DNA of 64,000 nucleotides from Frigoribacterium sp. PhB160 (GCF_003751785.1 NZ_RKIE01000002.1:496001-560000), one strand, 5' to 3'; numbered from the stretch's first letter, positions 38,130-49,656 are shown. Numbers and translations: made by a program. Notes: a model not told the origin generated them from the letters alone.

Positions 38130-39761
38130 TTGAAGAAGACGCGCATGGGCCTCGGGGCCATCGCCGTCGTGGGGACGGCAGCACTCGTCCTCACGGGCTG
38201 CTCCAGCGGAGGCGACTCCGGCGGCTCGGCCGACGGCGGCTCGGGCGACGCCACGGCCATCATCAGCACGAACGGCAGCGAGCCGCAGAACCCGCTGATC
38301 CCGTCGAACACCACCGAGACCGGTGGCGGCAAGATCATCGACTCGATCTTCGCGGGCCTCGTCTCCTACGACGCCAAGGGCGCCTCCGAGATGGACGTCG
38401 CCGACTCGATCGAGTCCGACGACAACCAGAACTGGACCGTCACGCTGAAGGAGGGCAAGACCTTCACCGACGGCACGCCCGTCACGGCCGAGTCCTTCAC
38501 GAAGGCCTGGAACTGGGCCGCGCAGCTCAGCAACGCCCAGAGCGGCTCGTACTTCTTCGACGACATCGAGGGCTTCAGCTACGACGCCGACAGCGAGCTC
38601 GCCCTCACGCCGACCAGCGACACCGAGTTCACGGTCAAGCTCTCCGCGCCGGAGGCCGACTGGCCCCTGCGCCTCGGCTACTCGTCCTTCTCGCCCCTGC
38701 CCGAGTCGTTCTACGACGACACCGAGGCGTTCGGCGAGAACCCGGTCGGCAACGGCCCCTACAAGCTCGACGGCGAAGGCGCCTGGACCCACAACCAGGA
38801 CATCAAGCTCGTCACCAACGAGGACTACGACGGCCCGCGCAAGCCGGTCAACGGCGGTCTGAACATCAAGTTCTACACGACGCAGGACGCGGCCTACGCC
38901 GACGTGCAGGGCGGCAACCTCGACATCCTCGACCAGGTGCCCGACACGGCCTTCTCGTCGTACCAGAGCGACTTCCCCGACACGAACGCGAACCAGCCGG
39001 CCGCGATCTTCCAGTCGATCACCATCCCCCAGTACCTCGAGCACTTCGACGGCACCACGGAGGAGGGCAAGCTGCGCCGCCAGGCCATCTCGCTCGCGAT
39101 CAACCGCGAGGACATCACCAAGGTGATCTTCCAGGGCACCCGCACCCCCGCCAAGGACTTCACGTCGCCCGTCATCGACGGCTACAGCGAAGACCTGAAG
39201 GGGTCGGACGTCCTCGACTACGACGCCGACAAGGCGAAGGACCTCTGGGCCGAGGCCGACGCCATCTCGCCCTACGGCGACGACACGTTCACCATCGCCT
39301 ACAACGCCGACGGCGGCCACCAGAACTGGGTCGACGCCGCGACGAACAGCATCGCCGACACGCTCGGCATCAAGGCCGAGGGCCAGTCGTACGCGACCTT
39401 CGCCGAGCTGCTCGACGACGAGGACAACGACGCCATGACCGGTGCCTTCCGCTCCGGCTGGCAGGCCGACTACCCGTCGCTGTTCAACTTCCTCGCCCCG
39501 CTCTACCAGACGGGCGCCGGCTCGAACTACGGTCGCTACACCAGCACCGAGTTCGACGGCCTCCTCAAGGAGGGCGCCGCGGAGACGTCGGTCGACGACG
39601 CCAACGCGAAGTTCCAGCAGGCGCAGGAGGTCCTCCTCGAAGACCTCCCCGTCGTCCCGCTGTGGTACTCGAACGTGACCGGCGTGTGGGCCGACACGGT
39701 CAGCAACGTCCAGTTCGGCTGGAACTCGGTGCCCCTGTTCTACGAGGTCACCAAGGGCTAG
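38130..39761 (+). CDS. oppA: Oligopeptide ABC transporter substrate-binding lipoprotein
   Basis: A 543-residue OppA-type protein starting at TTG (MKKTRMGLG) with AGGAGG five bases upstream, a better fit than the internal ATG. Signal ends LVLTGC with lipid Cys24 and a Ser/Gly linker. GGKIIDSIFAGLVSYDAKG, NWTVTLKEGKTFTDGTPVTAESF and NGPYKL are class C binding-protein signatures. It should deliver peptides to the permeases encoded after a large hairpin. More residues are acidic than in its paralogue at 16970-18649. Confidence 0.92.
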   Translation: MKKTRMGLGAIAVVGTAALVLTGCSSGGDSGGSADGGSGDATAIISTNGSEPQNPLIPSNTTETGGGKIIDSIFAGLVSYDAKGASEMDVADSIESDDNQNWTVTLKEGKTFTDGTPVTAESFTKAWNWAAQLSNAQSGSYFFDDIEGFSYDADSELALTPTSDTEFTVKLSAPEADWPLRLGYSSFSPLPESFYDDTEAFGENPVGNGPYKLDGEGAWTHNQDIKLVTNEDYDGPRKPVNGGLNIKFYTTQDAAYADVQGGNLDILDQVPDTAFSSYQSDFPDTNANQPAAIFQSITIPQYLEHFDGTTEEGKLRRQAISLAINREDITKVIFQGTRTPAKDFTSPVIDGYSEDLKGSDVLDYDADKAKDLWAEADAISPYGDDTFTIAYNADGGHQNWVDAATNSIADTLGIKAEGQSYATFAELLDDEDNDAMTGAFRSGWQADYPSLFNFLAPLYQTGAGSNYGRYTSTEFDGLLKEGAAETSVDDANAKFQQAQEVLLEDLPVVPLWYSNVTGVWADTVSNVQFGWNSVPLFYEVTKG

Positions 39762-39800
39762 GTCCCGACCGGAGGGGCCGAGAGGCCGCTCCACCGCTCA

Positions 39801-39842
39801 CGGGGGGTCCGTGCAGGAACGCGTTCCTGCACGGGCCCCCCG
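39801..39842. terminator. Very stable 42-base hairpin between oppA and oppB
   Basis: Near-perfect inverted repeat: CCGTGCAGGAACG (39809-39821) abuts its complement CGTTCCTGCACGG (39822-39834), and the stem extends outward through GGGGGG/CCCCCC with one T-G wobble. No T-run follows and the operon clearly continues, so it is more likely an attenuator or mRNA-processing/stabilising structure that keeps binding protein in excess over permeases than a full terminator. Confidence 0.75.
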
Positions 39843-39914
39843 GTCGGGCGTCCACCCCCACACGACCCACAGGATTGCGACATCCATGCACGCGCAGAAA
39901 ATCGAGGCGGCCTG

Positions 39915-40844
39915 ATGCTCTGGTACACCGGCCGGCGCCTCCTCCAGCTCATCCCCGTCTTCTTCGGGGCGACCTTCCTCATCTACTTCATGGTGTTCGC
40001 CCTCCCCGGCGACCCCGTGGCGGCGTTGTTCGGCGACAAGCAGCCGAGCCCCGCCGTGATCGAGCAGATCCGGGCGCAGTACAACCTCGACAAGCCGTTC
40101 ATCGTGCAGTACCTGCTCTACATCGGCGGGCTGTTCACGGGTGACCTGGGCACGACCTTCGCCGGTCGCCCCGTCATCGACGAGCTGACCCGGGCGTTCC
40201 CCATCACCTTCCGCCTCGCCATGCTCGCCCTCCTCTTCGAGGCCGTGGCCGGCATCGTCGTCGGCCTCGTCGCCGGCCTCCGCAAGGGCAAGGTGTTCGA
40301 CACGAGCGCCCTCGTCGTCAGCCTGCTGCTGATCTCGGTGCCGACGTTCGTCATCGGCTTCCTGCTGCAGTACGTCTTCGGCATCCAGCTCGGCCTCTTC
40401 CGCACGACGGTCTCGTCGCAGGCGCCGTGGTCGGAGCTCGTCCTGCCGGCGATCGTGCTGGCGTCGGTGTCGTTCGCGTACATCGTCCGCCTGACCCGCG
40501 CCTCCGTGTCGGAGAACCTCAGCGCCGACTTCGTCCGCACCGCCTCGGCCAAGGGCCTCACGCGCCGCCGCGTGATCTCGGTCCACATCCTGCGCAACTC
40601 GCTCGTGCCGGTCGTCACCTACCTGGGCGTCGACATCGGCTCGCTCATGGTCGGCGCGATCGTGACCGAGGGCATCTTCAACATCCAGGGAGTCGGAGGC
40701 ACGGTGTACCGGGCCATCCAGCTGAGCGAGGGCCCCACGGTCGTCTCGTTCGTCGCCGTCATGGTCATCATCTTCATGCTGGCGAACCTGCTCGTCGACC
40801 TCCTGTACGCCGTTCTCGACCCGAGGATCCGCTATGCGAAATGA
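39915..40844 (+). CDS. oppB: Oligopeptide ABC transporter permease OppB
   Basis: A 309-residue permease beginning MLWYTGRRLLQLIPVFFGATFLIYFMVFALPGDPVAALFG, six membrane segments, and EAA loop DFVRTASAKGLTRRRVISVHILRNS. It forms the channel with OppC. The gene overlaps oppC by 11 bases. GAGGCGG about six bases before the ATG is the ribosome site. Confidence 0.95.
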   Translation: MLWYTGRRLLQLIPVFFGATFLIYFMVFALPGDPVAALFGDKQPSPAVIEQIRAQYNLDKPFIVQYLLYIGGLFTGDLGTTFAGRPVIDELTRAFPITFRLAMLALLFEAVAGIVVGLVAGLRKGKVFDTSALVVSLLLISVPTFVIGFLLQYVFGIQLGLFRTTVSSQAPWSELVLPAIVLASVSFAYIVRLTRASVSENLSADFVRTASAKGLTRRRVISVHILRNSLVPVVTYLGVDIGSLMVGAIVTEGIFNIQGVGGTVYRAIQLSEGPTVVSFVAVMVIIFMLANLLVDLLYAVLDPRIRYAK

Positions 40845-41790
40845 CCCTGACCAGAAGCTGTCGGCCGACCACTTCGTCGCCGACCTCGACGAGACGCCCG
40901 TCAAGGCCGTCGACGCGGTCGACGAGTCGGAGAAGCCCCGCTCGAGCTGGAACGACGCCTGGGACAGCATGAAGAAGCGCCCGACGTTCTGGATCAGCGC
41001 CGTGCTGATCCTGTTCGTCATCGTCGTGGCCATCGCCCCGGGCCTGTTCACCCACACGTCGCCCACGCGCGGCGCGAGCCTGCCCGACAGCAACGGCGGC
41101 CCCGAGGCAGGCCACCCGATGGGCTTCACGCTCCAGGGGCTCGACGTCTACGCCCGCGTCGTCTACGGCGCGCAGGCGTCGCTGACGGTCGGCCTGCTGG
41201 CCACGATCATCGTCACGATCGTCGGCGTCGTCATCGGCTCGCTGGCCGGCTACTACGGCGGCTGGCTCGACGCGGTCGTCTCGCGCATCGGCGACATCTT
41301 CTTCGCCATCCCCACCGTGCTGGGCGCCATCGTCCTCATGTCGGTGCTGCCGAGCCGCACGCCGCTCACCGTGGCCCTCGTGCTGTCGCTCTTCGCCTGG
41401 CCGCAGATCGCCCGCATCATGCGCGGCTCGGTGCTCGGCGCGAAGAGCAGCGACTACGTCATGGCCTCCGCCGCGCTCGGCGTCTCGCGCTTCCGCATCC
41501 TGCTGCGGCACGTCGTCCCCAACGCGATCACCCCGGTGATCGTCGTCGCGACCGTGTCGCTCGGCACGTTCATCGTGGCCGAGGCCACCCTGTCGTTCCT
41601 CGGCATCGGCCTGCCCAGCGGCGTGATGTCGTGGGGCAACGACATCGACCAGGCGCGCTCGTCGCTCCGCGTCGCGCCCATGCCCCTGATCTGGCCGGCC
41701 GCCGCGCTCAGCGTGACGGTGCTGTCGTTCCTCATGATGGGCGACGTCGTGCGCGACGCCCTCGACCCGAAGGCGAGGGCCCGTCGATGA
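40834..41790 (+). CDS. oppC: Oligopeptide ABC transporter permease OppC
   Basis: A 318-residue permease with a long acidic cytoplasmic N-terminus (about 1-40), the OppC_N helix RPTFWISAVLILFVIVVAIAPGLF and EAA loop SAALGVSRFRILLRHVVPNA. The outer loop GFTLQGLDVYARVVYGAQASL corresponds to GTDxxGRDxxSR in relatives but lacks the exact GTD motif. Coupled to oppB by an 11-base overlap and to oppDF by ATGA. Confidence 0.94.
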   Translation: MRNDPDQKLSADHFVADLDETPVKAVDAVDESEKPRSSWNDAWDSMKKRPTFWISAVLILFVIVVAIAPGLFTHTSPTRGASLPDSNGGPEAGHPMGFTLQGLDVYARVVYGAQASLTVGLLATIIVTIVGVVIGSLAGYYGGWLDAVVSRIGDIFFAIPTVLGAIVLMSVLPSRTPLTVALVLSLFAWPQIARIMRGSVLGAKSSDYVMASAALGVSRFRILLRHVVPNAITPVIVVATVSLGTFIVAEATLSFLGIGLPSGVMSWGNDIDQARSSLRVAPMPLIWPAAALSVTVLSFLMMGDVVRDALDPKARARR

Positions 41791-43544
41791 CGACCACCGC
41801 GACCACCCCCGAGAAGTCGCCCCGCGCCTCCTCGTCGGCCCCCCTGCTCGAGATCAAGGGCCTGAAGATCGGCTTCAAGACCCAGGCGGGCTACGTCGAC
41901 GCCGTGCGCGGCGTCGACATCACGATGCGCCAGGGCGAGTCGCTGGCCATCGTCGGCGAGTCGGGCTCCGGCAAGTCGACGACCGCGACGTCGATCATCG
42001 ACCTCCTGCCGGGCACCGGCGAGGTCACCGGCGGGCAGATCCTCTTCGAGGGCCGCGACCTGACGAAGGTCACCCCCGCCGAGATGCAGCAGATCCGCGG
42101 CCGCGACATCGGCTACGTGCCGCAGGACCCCATGTCGAACCTCAACCCCGTGTGGAGCATCGGCTTCCAGGTCGAGGAGGCCATCAAGGCCAACGGCGTC
42201 GCGACGGGCAAGCAGGCCGTCCGCGCCCGCACGATCGAGGTGCTGAAGGAGGCCGGGCTCGGCGACGCCGACCAGCGCCTCAAGCAGTTCCCGCACCAGT
42301 TCTCGGGCGGCATGCGCCAGCGCGTGCTGATCGGCATCGGCCTCTCGTCGCGCCCGAAGCTGCTGATCGCCGACGAGCCGACCTCGGCCCTCGACGTCAC
42401 CGTGCAGCGGCGCATCCTCGACCACCTCGAGTCGCTCACGCGCGACTACGGCACGTCGGTGCTCTTCATCACGCACGACCTCGGCCTCGCCGCCGAGCGC
42501 GCCGAGAAGCTCGTCGTCATGTACAAGGGCCGCGTGGTCGAGTCGGGGCCCTCGAAGGAGATCCTCGCCAACCCGCAGCACCCGTACACGCAGCGCCTCG
42601 TCGCCGCGGCGCCGAGCCTCGCGAGCCGCCGCATCCAGTCGACGATCGAGCCGGCGCACGCCCACGCCGGCGAGATCGCCGCCGAGGGCGCGGACGACGC
42701 CGAGCTGATCGCCCGCGCCCACCAGCGCGAGGAGGCCGGCAAGGCCGACGCCGACTACATCCAGGTCGACAACCTCTCGAAGACGTACCGCATCCGCCAG
42801 GGCGGCTTCAAGACGACCGAGCTCAAGGCCGTCGACGACGTGTCGTTCGCGATCCCGCGCGGCACGACGATGGCGCTCGTGGGCGAGTCGGGCTCGGGCA
42901 AGTCGACCGTGGCCAAGCTCGTGCTGCAGCTCGAGTCGATCACGTCGGGCACCGTCAAGGTCGGCGGACAGAGCGTCGGCGCCCTCCGCGGCAAGGAGCT
43001 CTTCGACTTCCGCCGCCGGGTGCAGCCGGTCTTCCAGGACCCCTACGGTTCGCTCGACCCGATGTACAGCGTCGGCAACACCATCGCCGAGCCGCTCGTC
43101 ACCCACGGCGTCGGCGACCGCAAGAGCCGCCAGGCCCGCGTGCGCGAGCTGCTCGAGCAGGTCTCGCTGCCGGTGTCGACGGTCAACCGCTACCCGAGCG
43201 AGCTCTCGGGCGGCCAGCGCCAGCGCATCGCCGTGGCCCGCGCGCTCGCGCTCAAGCCCGACGTGATCGTGCTCGACGAGGCCGTCTCGGCGCTCGACGT
43301 GCTCGTGCAGGGGCAGATCCTCGACCTGCTCACCGACCTGCAGACCGAGCTCGGCCTCACGTACCTCTTCATCACCCACGACCTCGCCGTCGTCCGGCTC
43401 ATCGCCGACAACGTCGCGGTCATGCAGAAGGGGCGCGTCGTCGAGGCGGGCACGACCGACGAGATCTTCGCGGCCCCGTCGAAGCAGTACACCCGCGAGC
43501 TGCTCGAGGCGATCCCGGGCGCGGCCTTCGAGTTCGGCCGCTGA
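41787..43544 (+). CDS. Fused oligopeptide transporter ATPase OppD-OppF
   Basis: A 585-residue dual ATPase. Domain 1: GESGSGKSTTA, VPQDPMSNLNP, FSGGMRQR, LIADEPTSALD. Domain 2: GESGSGKSTVA, FQDPYGSLDP, LSGGQRQR, IVLDEAVSALD. The linker (about 275-320) is Ala/Glu-rich. The architecture matches the ATPase at 22389-24101, but sequences differ enough to be separate lineages rather than a recent copy. Last gene of the opp operon, followed by a terminator. Confidence 0.95.
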   Translation: MTTTATTPEKSPRASSSAPLLEIKGLKIGFKTQAGYVDAVRGVDITMRQGESLAIVGESGSGKSTTATSIIDLLPGTGEVTGGQILFEGRDLTKVTPAEMQQIRGRDIGYVPQDPMSNLNPVWSIGFQVEEAIKANGVATGKQAVRARTIEVLKEAGLGDADQRLKQFPHQFSGGMRQRVLIGIGLSSRPKLLIADEPTSALDVTVQRRILDHLESLTRDYGTSVLFITHDLGLAAERAEKLVVMYKGRVVESGPSKEILANPQHPYTQRLVAAAPSLASRRIQSTIEPAHAHAGEIAAEGADDAELIARAHQREEAGKADADYIQVDNLSKTYRIRQGGFKTTELKAVDDVSFAIPRGTTMALVGESGSGKSTVAKLVLQLESITSGTVKVGGQSVGALRGKELFDFRRRVQPVFQDPYGSLDPMYSVGNTIAEPLVTHGVGDRKSRQARVRELLEQVSLPVSTVNRYPSELSGGQRQRIAVARALALKPDVIVLDEAVSALDVLVQGQILDLLTDLQTELGLTYLFITHDLAVVRLIADNVAVMQKGRVVEAGTTDEIFAAPSKQYTRELLEAIPGAAFEFGR

Positions 43545-43577
43545 GCCGGGCCCGAGCCCTCCGCACCACCCCGACGG

Positions 43578-43622
43578 AGGGGCCCCGCCGACCGGCCGCG
43601 AGCCGGGCGGAGGGGCCCCTTT
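43578..43622 (+). terminator. Terminator after the opp operon
   Basis: GGGGCCCC (43579-43586) and GGGGCCCC (43612-43619) form the stem, extended by GCC/GGC pairs, and TTT follows. Located 35 bases after the opp stop and before typA. Confidence 0.7.
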
Positions 43623-43700
43623 ACCACGTGCCGTACACTTGCGGTGCCGGGTTCCGTCCCGACCAACTTCCCCCCTCACTTTCTCGTAAGGACTACATCC

Positions 43701-45611
<1,911 letters not shown>

Positions 45612-45642
45612 CCGAGCAGCACCCGGCCGGGAGAACGGCCAC

Positions 45643-45678
45643 CAGGAGGCGCCCCACGATCGTGTGGGGCGCCTCCTG
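45643..45678. terminator. Terminator after typA
   Basis: Perfect 15-base arms 45643-45657 and 45664-45678 with a six-base loop (GATCGT), 31 bases after the typA stop. Both arms contain the octamer (GGAGGCGC 45645-45652, GCGCCTCC 45669-45676). No T-run. Confidence 0.75.
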
Positions 45679-45761
45679 CCGTCCCGGGGGTCGCGTCGGG
45701 CACCGCGCGGCCCGGGCGTGCACACGCGGCACGTTCTGCGCCCCCGCCCAGACCCGGCCGC

Positions 45762-45767
45762 TATCGT
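45762..45767 (+). promoter_or_regulatory. -10 element TATCGT, leaderless
   Basis: TATCGT, seven bases (CCCGTCC), then the GTG of the lipoprotein gene. No ribosome site. Confidence 0.65.
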
Positions 45768-45774
45768 CCCGTCC

Positions 45775-46281
45775 GTGACCACCACCCCGACCCGTCTCGT
45801 CCGCCCGCTCGCCGTCCTCGCCCTCTCGGCCGGCCTCGTCGTCGGCCTCGCCGGCTGCGGCGAGGGCTCGATGGTCGACAACGTCGTCGGGAGCGCGGTC
45901 GACCAGGGCGTCGAGAGCGTGCGCGGCACGGTCGAGGGCGCGATCAGCGACGCGCTGGGCGGCGCGAGCATCTCGACCGACGGCACCCTGCCCGACACCT
46001 TCCCGGCCGAGGTGCCGCTGCTCGACGGCACGGTGCGCGGCGGGGGAGCGGGCCCCGACGGCTCCGGCTGGGCCGCGCAGCTGACGGTGGCGGGCCTCGA
46101 CGACTTCGCGACCGCGCAGGGCGATCTCGAGGCGGCGGGCTACACGGCCAGCGGCGTGAACGTCGACGCCGACACGGCGCTCGGCACGTTCACCGGGCCC
46201 GCGTACCGCGTCGTGCTGACGTTGACGACGTCCTCGTCCGACGACGCGGTCGTCGCGACGTACGTCGTCACGCCCGTCTAG
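45775..46281 (+). CDS. Putative lipoprotein (168 aa)
   Basis: Signal ends VVGLAGC with lipid Cys28. The mature part has an amphipathic stretch (SMVDNVVGSAVDQGVESVRGTVEGAISDALGG) and a compact C-terminal domain with LPDTFPAEVPLLDGTVRGGG and AAQLTVAGLDDFATAQGDLEAAGYTASG, resembling small substrate-binding-like actinobacterial lipoproteins of unknown function. Converges on efeB; the two stop codons share one CTAG. Confidence 0.7.
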   Translation: MTTTPTRLVRPLAVLALSAGLVVGLAGCGEGSMVDNVVGSAVDQGVESVRGTVEGAISDALGGASISTDGTLPDTFPAEVPLLDGTVRGGGAGPDGSGWAAQLTVAGLDDFATAQGDLEAAGYTASGVNVDADTALGTFTGPAYRVVLTLTTSSSDDAVVATYVVTPV

Positions 46282-47561
46282 GCGAAGAGGCCTTCACCGA
46301 CCCAGCCGCCCTCGCGCGCGCCGGGCGGGACCGCGAAGATGGCCGACCCCACGTGCTTCACGTACTCGTTCATGCGGTCGGAGCGGGCGAGCGCCGTCTG
46401 GATCGGCACGAACTGCGTCCGGGGGTCGCGCTGGTAGGCGATGAAGAACAGCCCCGCCGCGAGCCGGCCGAGGTCGTCGTTGCCGTCGACGAAGTTGTAG
46501 CCGCGGCGCAGCAGCGTGGCGCCGCCGTGGTGGTCGGGGTGCGCCAGGGCGACGTGCGAGTCGACGGCGATCGCCGGCCCGGAGCCGTCGGCCGACGTCG
46601 CGGCGAAGTCGGGGGCGGTGGACTCGGTGCCGCCCGAGAGCGGTGCGCCCTCGCCCTTGTCGCGCCCGATGACCGTCTGCTGCTCCTGCAGCGAGGCGTG
46701 GTCCCAGGTCTCGATCGTCATGCGGATCTTGCGGGCGACGAGGTACGAGCCGTCGGTCATCCAGCCGGGCCCGTCGCCGGCGGCGGCCCAGACCCCCGCG
46801 GCGACGGCGGCGGTGTCCTCGGCGCGGACGTTCGCGGTGCCGTCCTTGAACCCGAAGAGGTTGCGCGGGGTCGACTGGCCCCGCGTGGTGGACGAGGTGC
46901 GGCCGAAGCCGAGCTGCGACCAGCGGAGGGAGGCGCGGCCGAACGCGATGCGCGACAGGTTGCGGACGGCGTGCACCGCGACCTGCGGGTCGTCGCTGCA
47001 CGCCTGCACGCAGAGGTCGCCGCCGCTCTGGGCGTCCACGAGCTGGTCGCCGGAGAAGTGCGGCAGGTCGACGAGCGCCGCGGGTCGGCGGTCGGCGAGG
47101 CCGAAGCGGTCGGTGCCGTCGACGGCCGTGAACAGCGTCGGGCCGAACCCGATCGTGATGGTCAGGCCGGCGGCGGGCAGGCCGAGCGCCTCGCCGGTGT
47201 CGTCGGGCGGCGCGAGCGCCGAGCCGCCCACCGCGCCGGCCTCGCTGACGTCGAGGCCGCGGGTGAGGCGCGCGGCCGCCGCGCTCCAGTCCTGCAGCAG
47301 CTCCACGAGGTCGTCGCGCGTGGTGCCCGCCGCGACGTCGAACGCGGCGAAGTGGAGGCGGTCCTGGGCGGCGGTGGTGATGCCCGACTGGTGCCGACCG
47401 GCGAACGGGTACGAGGCGGACGCGCCGGAGGTGCCGGTCGCGTGCGCCTGGACGGCCCGGTCGGCCCCGATCCCGACGCCGGCGCCGAGCACTCCTGCGC
47501 CCACGCCGGTGCCGAGCAGGCCGAGCAGGCCGCGGCGGGACAACCCGCGCTCGTCCGTCAC
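46278..47561 (-). CDS. efeB: Dye-decolorizing (Dyp) peroxidase EfeB
   Basis: A 427-residue Tat-exported heme peroxidase. The signal carries the twin-arginine motif SRRGLLGLLG at residues 8-17 and a hydrophobic Gly/Ala core. The DyP signature GFKDGTANVRA contains the catalytic Asp, and the proximal heme His is in HVALAHPDHHGGA or nearby. EfeB works with EfeO and EfeU in ferrous/ferric iron uptake at the cell surface. Five bases separate it from efeO; the three genes form one leftward operon. Confidence 0.94.
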   Translation of the reverse strand: MTDERGLSRRGLLGLLGTGVGAGVLGAGVGIGADRAVQAHATGTSGASASYPFAGRHQSGITTAAQDRLHFAAFDVAAGTTRDDLVELLQDWSAAAARLTRGLDVSEAGAVGGSALAPPDDTGEALGLPAAGLTITIGFGPTLFTAVDGTDRFGLADRRPAALVDLPHFSGDQLVDAQSGGDLCVQACSDDPQVAVHAVRNLSRIAFGRASLRWSQLGFGRTSSTTRGQSTPRNLFGFKDGTANVRAEDTAAVAAGVWAAAGDGPGWMTDGSYLVARKIRMTIETWDHASLQEQQTVIGRDKGEGAPLSGGTESTAPDFAATSADGSGPAIAVDSHVALAHPDHHGGATLLRRGYNFVDGNDDLGRLAAGLFFIAYQRDPRTQFVPIQTALARSDRMNEYVKHVGSAIFAVPPGAREGGWVGEGLFA

Positions 47562-47566
47562 CGGCG

Positions 47567-48763
47567 TCAGCTCACGAGTGCGCTCGTCAGCCGGCTGAGC
47601 GGCTCGCTCAGGGCGTTGACGGCGTCCGACAGCGACTTCTTGTCGGCGTCGGTGAGGTCGGTGTACGACGGGAAGCCCGACTCGAGGCTGCCGTAGGAGG
47701 CGAGGAGCGTCTCGAGGGAGCCGAGGCGCGCGTCGACGTCGTCGACGAGGTCGGGGTCCTTCTCGACGACGACGTCGCGGACGCCCTCGTAGGCCACCCG
47801 GGCCCCCTCGAGATTGGCCTGGAAGTCCCAGAGGTCGGTGTGCGACCAGATCTCCTCCTCGCCGGTGATCTTGCCGGTGGCGACCTCGTCCATGAGCCCG
47901 ACGGCGCCGTTGCTGATCGCGTCGATGCTGACGGTGAAGTCGTCGGCCGTCACGGCGTCGTGCAGCTCGGCGGTGTCGCTCGTGAGCTGCGTGGCGTAGC
48001 GGGCACGCTCGTCGGCGGTCAGCGGGACGTACGTCGCGCCTCCGTCGTCGGCCGCGTCAGGCTGCCAGAGGTCCTTCTCGATGCGGTGCCAGCCGGTCCA
48101 CTCCGTCCCCTCCTCGACGTCCGCCTCGCGGAAGTCGATCTTCGGGTCGAGGTCGCCGAACGACTCGGCGACGGGCTCGATGCGCTCGTAGAACGCCCGG
48201 GTCGTCGGGTAGAGCTCGCGGGCCCGGGCGTCGTCGCCCGACGTGTAGGCGTCGAGGAACTCCTGGGTGGCGGGCACGAGCTGCCCGACCTGGTCGCGCA
48301 CGTAGCCGACGTACGCGGCGGCGGCGGCGTCGATGCGCTCGGCGTCGCTGCCGGTCGGCTCGACGGCCGTGCCCGAGTCGGTCACGGTGAACGGCGCGCG
48401 GACGCCCTGTCCGACGAGGCCGGGGATGCACGCGGTGACGTAGTCGCCCGCCGGCACCGCGACGGTGAGCGAGGCCGTGGTGCCGGGACCGATGTTCTCC
48501 TTCTCGCTGACGATGCGGAGGCCGTCCGAGGCCAGCAGCTCGAACTCGGTCGCGTCGGTGCCCGTGTTCGTCATGGTGAACGTGACCGGGCCGCTCGGCA
48601 CGCTGGTCGTCGAGACGGTGCACGCGTCGCCGTTCCCCTCGACGGCGACGGTCGTCGCGCCCGCGGCCGAGCCGGCCGGGGCGTTGGCGACGCAGCCGGT
48701 GAGGGAGAGGGCGGCGAGCAGGGCGCCGGCTCCGAGGGCCAGGGGGCGGGGGCGTGCGGTCAT
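47567..48763 (-). CDS. efeO: Iron uptake lipoprotein EfeO (cupredoxin plus M75 peptidase-like domain)
   Basis: A 398-residue lipoprotein with lipid Cys24 (LSLTGC). An N-terminal cupredoxin domain (about 40-140) contains DACTVSTTSVPSG and DYVTACIPG, whose cysteines and acidic residues could bind metal. The M75/imelysin-like helical domain (about 160-390) carries the metal motif HRIEKDLW (HxxE). It captures extracellular iron for EfeU. The start overlaps efeU by four bases (ATGA). Confidence 0.94.
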   Translation of the reverse strand: MTARPRPLALGAGALLAALSLTGCVANAPAGSAAGATTVAVEGNGDACTVSTTSVPSGPVTFTMTNTGTDATEFELLASDGLRIVSEKENIGPGTTASLTVAVPAGDYVTACIPGLVGQGVRAPFTVTDSGTAVEPTGSDAERIDAAAAAYVGYVRDQVGQLVPATQEFLDAYTSGDDARARELYPTTRAFYERIEPVAESFGDLDPKIDFREADVEEGTEWTGWHRIEKDLWQPDAADDGGATYVPLTADERARYATQLTSDTAELHDAVTADDFTVSIDAISNGAVGLMDEVATGKITGEEEIWSHTDLWDFQANLEGARVAYEGVRDVVVEKDPDLVDDVDARLGSLETLLASYGSLESGFPSYTDLTDADKKSLSDAVNALSEPLSRLTSALVS

Positions 48764-49656
48764 CGGGGGGCTCCTGCGGTCGTGCGGGCGGGGGTGGTCG
48801 GGTCGGCGGGGACGGCCGGGTCGGCGGCGCGGGAGGCGCGGGCGGCCCCGGACGGCCGTCGTCGCGTCGCGCGGACGAACAGCGGCACGACGACGGCGAG
48901 GTACGCGAGCCAGGCGGCCACCTGCAGCCAGCTCGGCGTCGGGGTGAAGTTCACGAGGCCCTGCAGCAGGGTGCCCTGCCAGCTCGTCGGCGGCACGGCC
49001 GCGCTGACGTCGAAGGCGAGGGAGGTGCGGCCCGGGAGCACGCCGGCCTCCTGCAGGTCGCCCACCCCGTACGCCAGCACGCCGGCGGCCACCACGACGA
49101 GGACGTAGCCCGTCACGGTGAAGAAGCGCCGCAGGTCGATGCTCATGACGCCGCGGTAGATCGCGACCTCGATCGCGACGGCGGTGAGGACGCCCAGCAG
49201 GGCGCCGACCAGCGGGGAGGCGCCGCCCCCGGTCGACTGGACCGTCGCCCAGACGAACAGCGCGGTCTCGATGCCCTCGCGGCCCACGGAGAGGAAGGCG
49301 AGCAGCACGACGGCCCATGCGCCTCCGGCCACCGCACGGTCGAGCCCGGACTCGAGCTCGCCCCGCATGCCGCGGGCCGTGCGGGCCATCCAGAAGACCA
49401 TGCCCGTGACGAAGCCGACGGCCACGATCGAGAGCCCGCCGCCGATGATCTCCTGGGCCTGGAAGGTGAGCCCGTAGGCGCCGAAGGTGAGGAGCGCGCC
49501 GAGGCCCAGCGAGAGCACGACCGCGGCGACGACCCCGAGCCAGACGCGGGGGAGGACGTCGCGGCGGTCGGTCTTGGCGAGGTACGCGACGAGGATGCCC
49601 ACGACGAGGGCGGCCTCGAGGCCCTCCCGGAGTCCGATGAGGTAGTTGGCGAGCAC
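48760..49656 (-). CDS. efeU: Iron permease EfeU (FTR1 family)
   Basis: A 298-residue FTR1-like permease with seven membrane segments. The two REXXE iron motifs are present: LREGLEAAL near the start and VGREGIETALF near residue 125. The C-terminus is a disordered Arg/Ala/Pro tail. First gene of efeUOB, with the iron box 92-110 bases upstream. It is an elemental iron importer, generally active at low pH or under aerobic conditions. Confidence 0.95.
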   Translation of the reverse strand: MLANYLIGLREGLEAALVVGILVAYLAKTDRRDVLPRVWLGVVAAVVLSLGLGALLTFGAYGLTFQAQEIIGGGLSIVAVGFVTGMVFWMARTARGMRGELESGLDRAVAGGAWAVVLLAFLSVGREGIETALFVWATVQSTGGGASPLVGALLGVLTAVAIEVAIYRGVMSIDLRRFFTVTGYVLVVVAAGVLAYGVGDLQEAGVLPGRTSLAFDVSAAVPPTSWQGTLLQGLVNFTPTPSWLQVAAWLAYLAVVVPLFVRATRRRPSGAARASRAADPAVPADPTTPARTTAGAPR

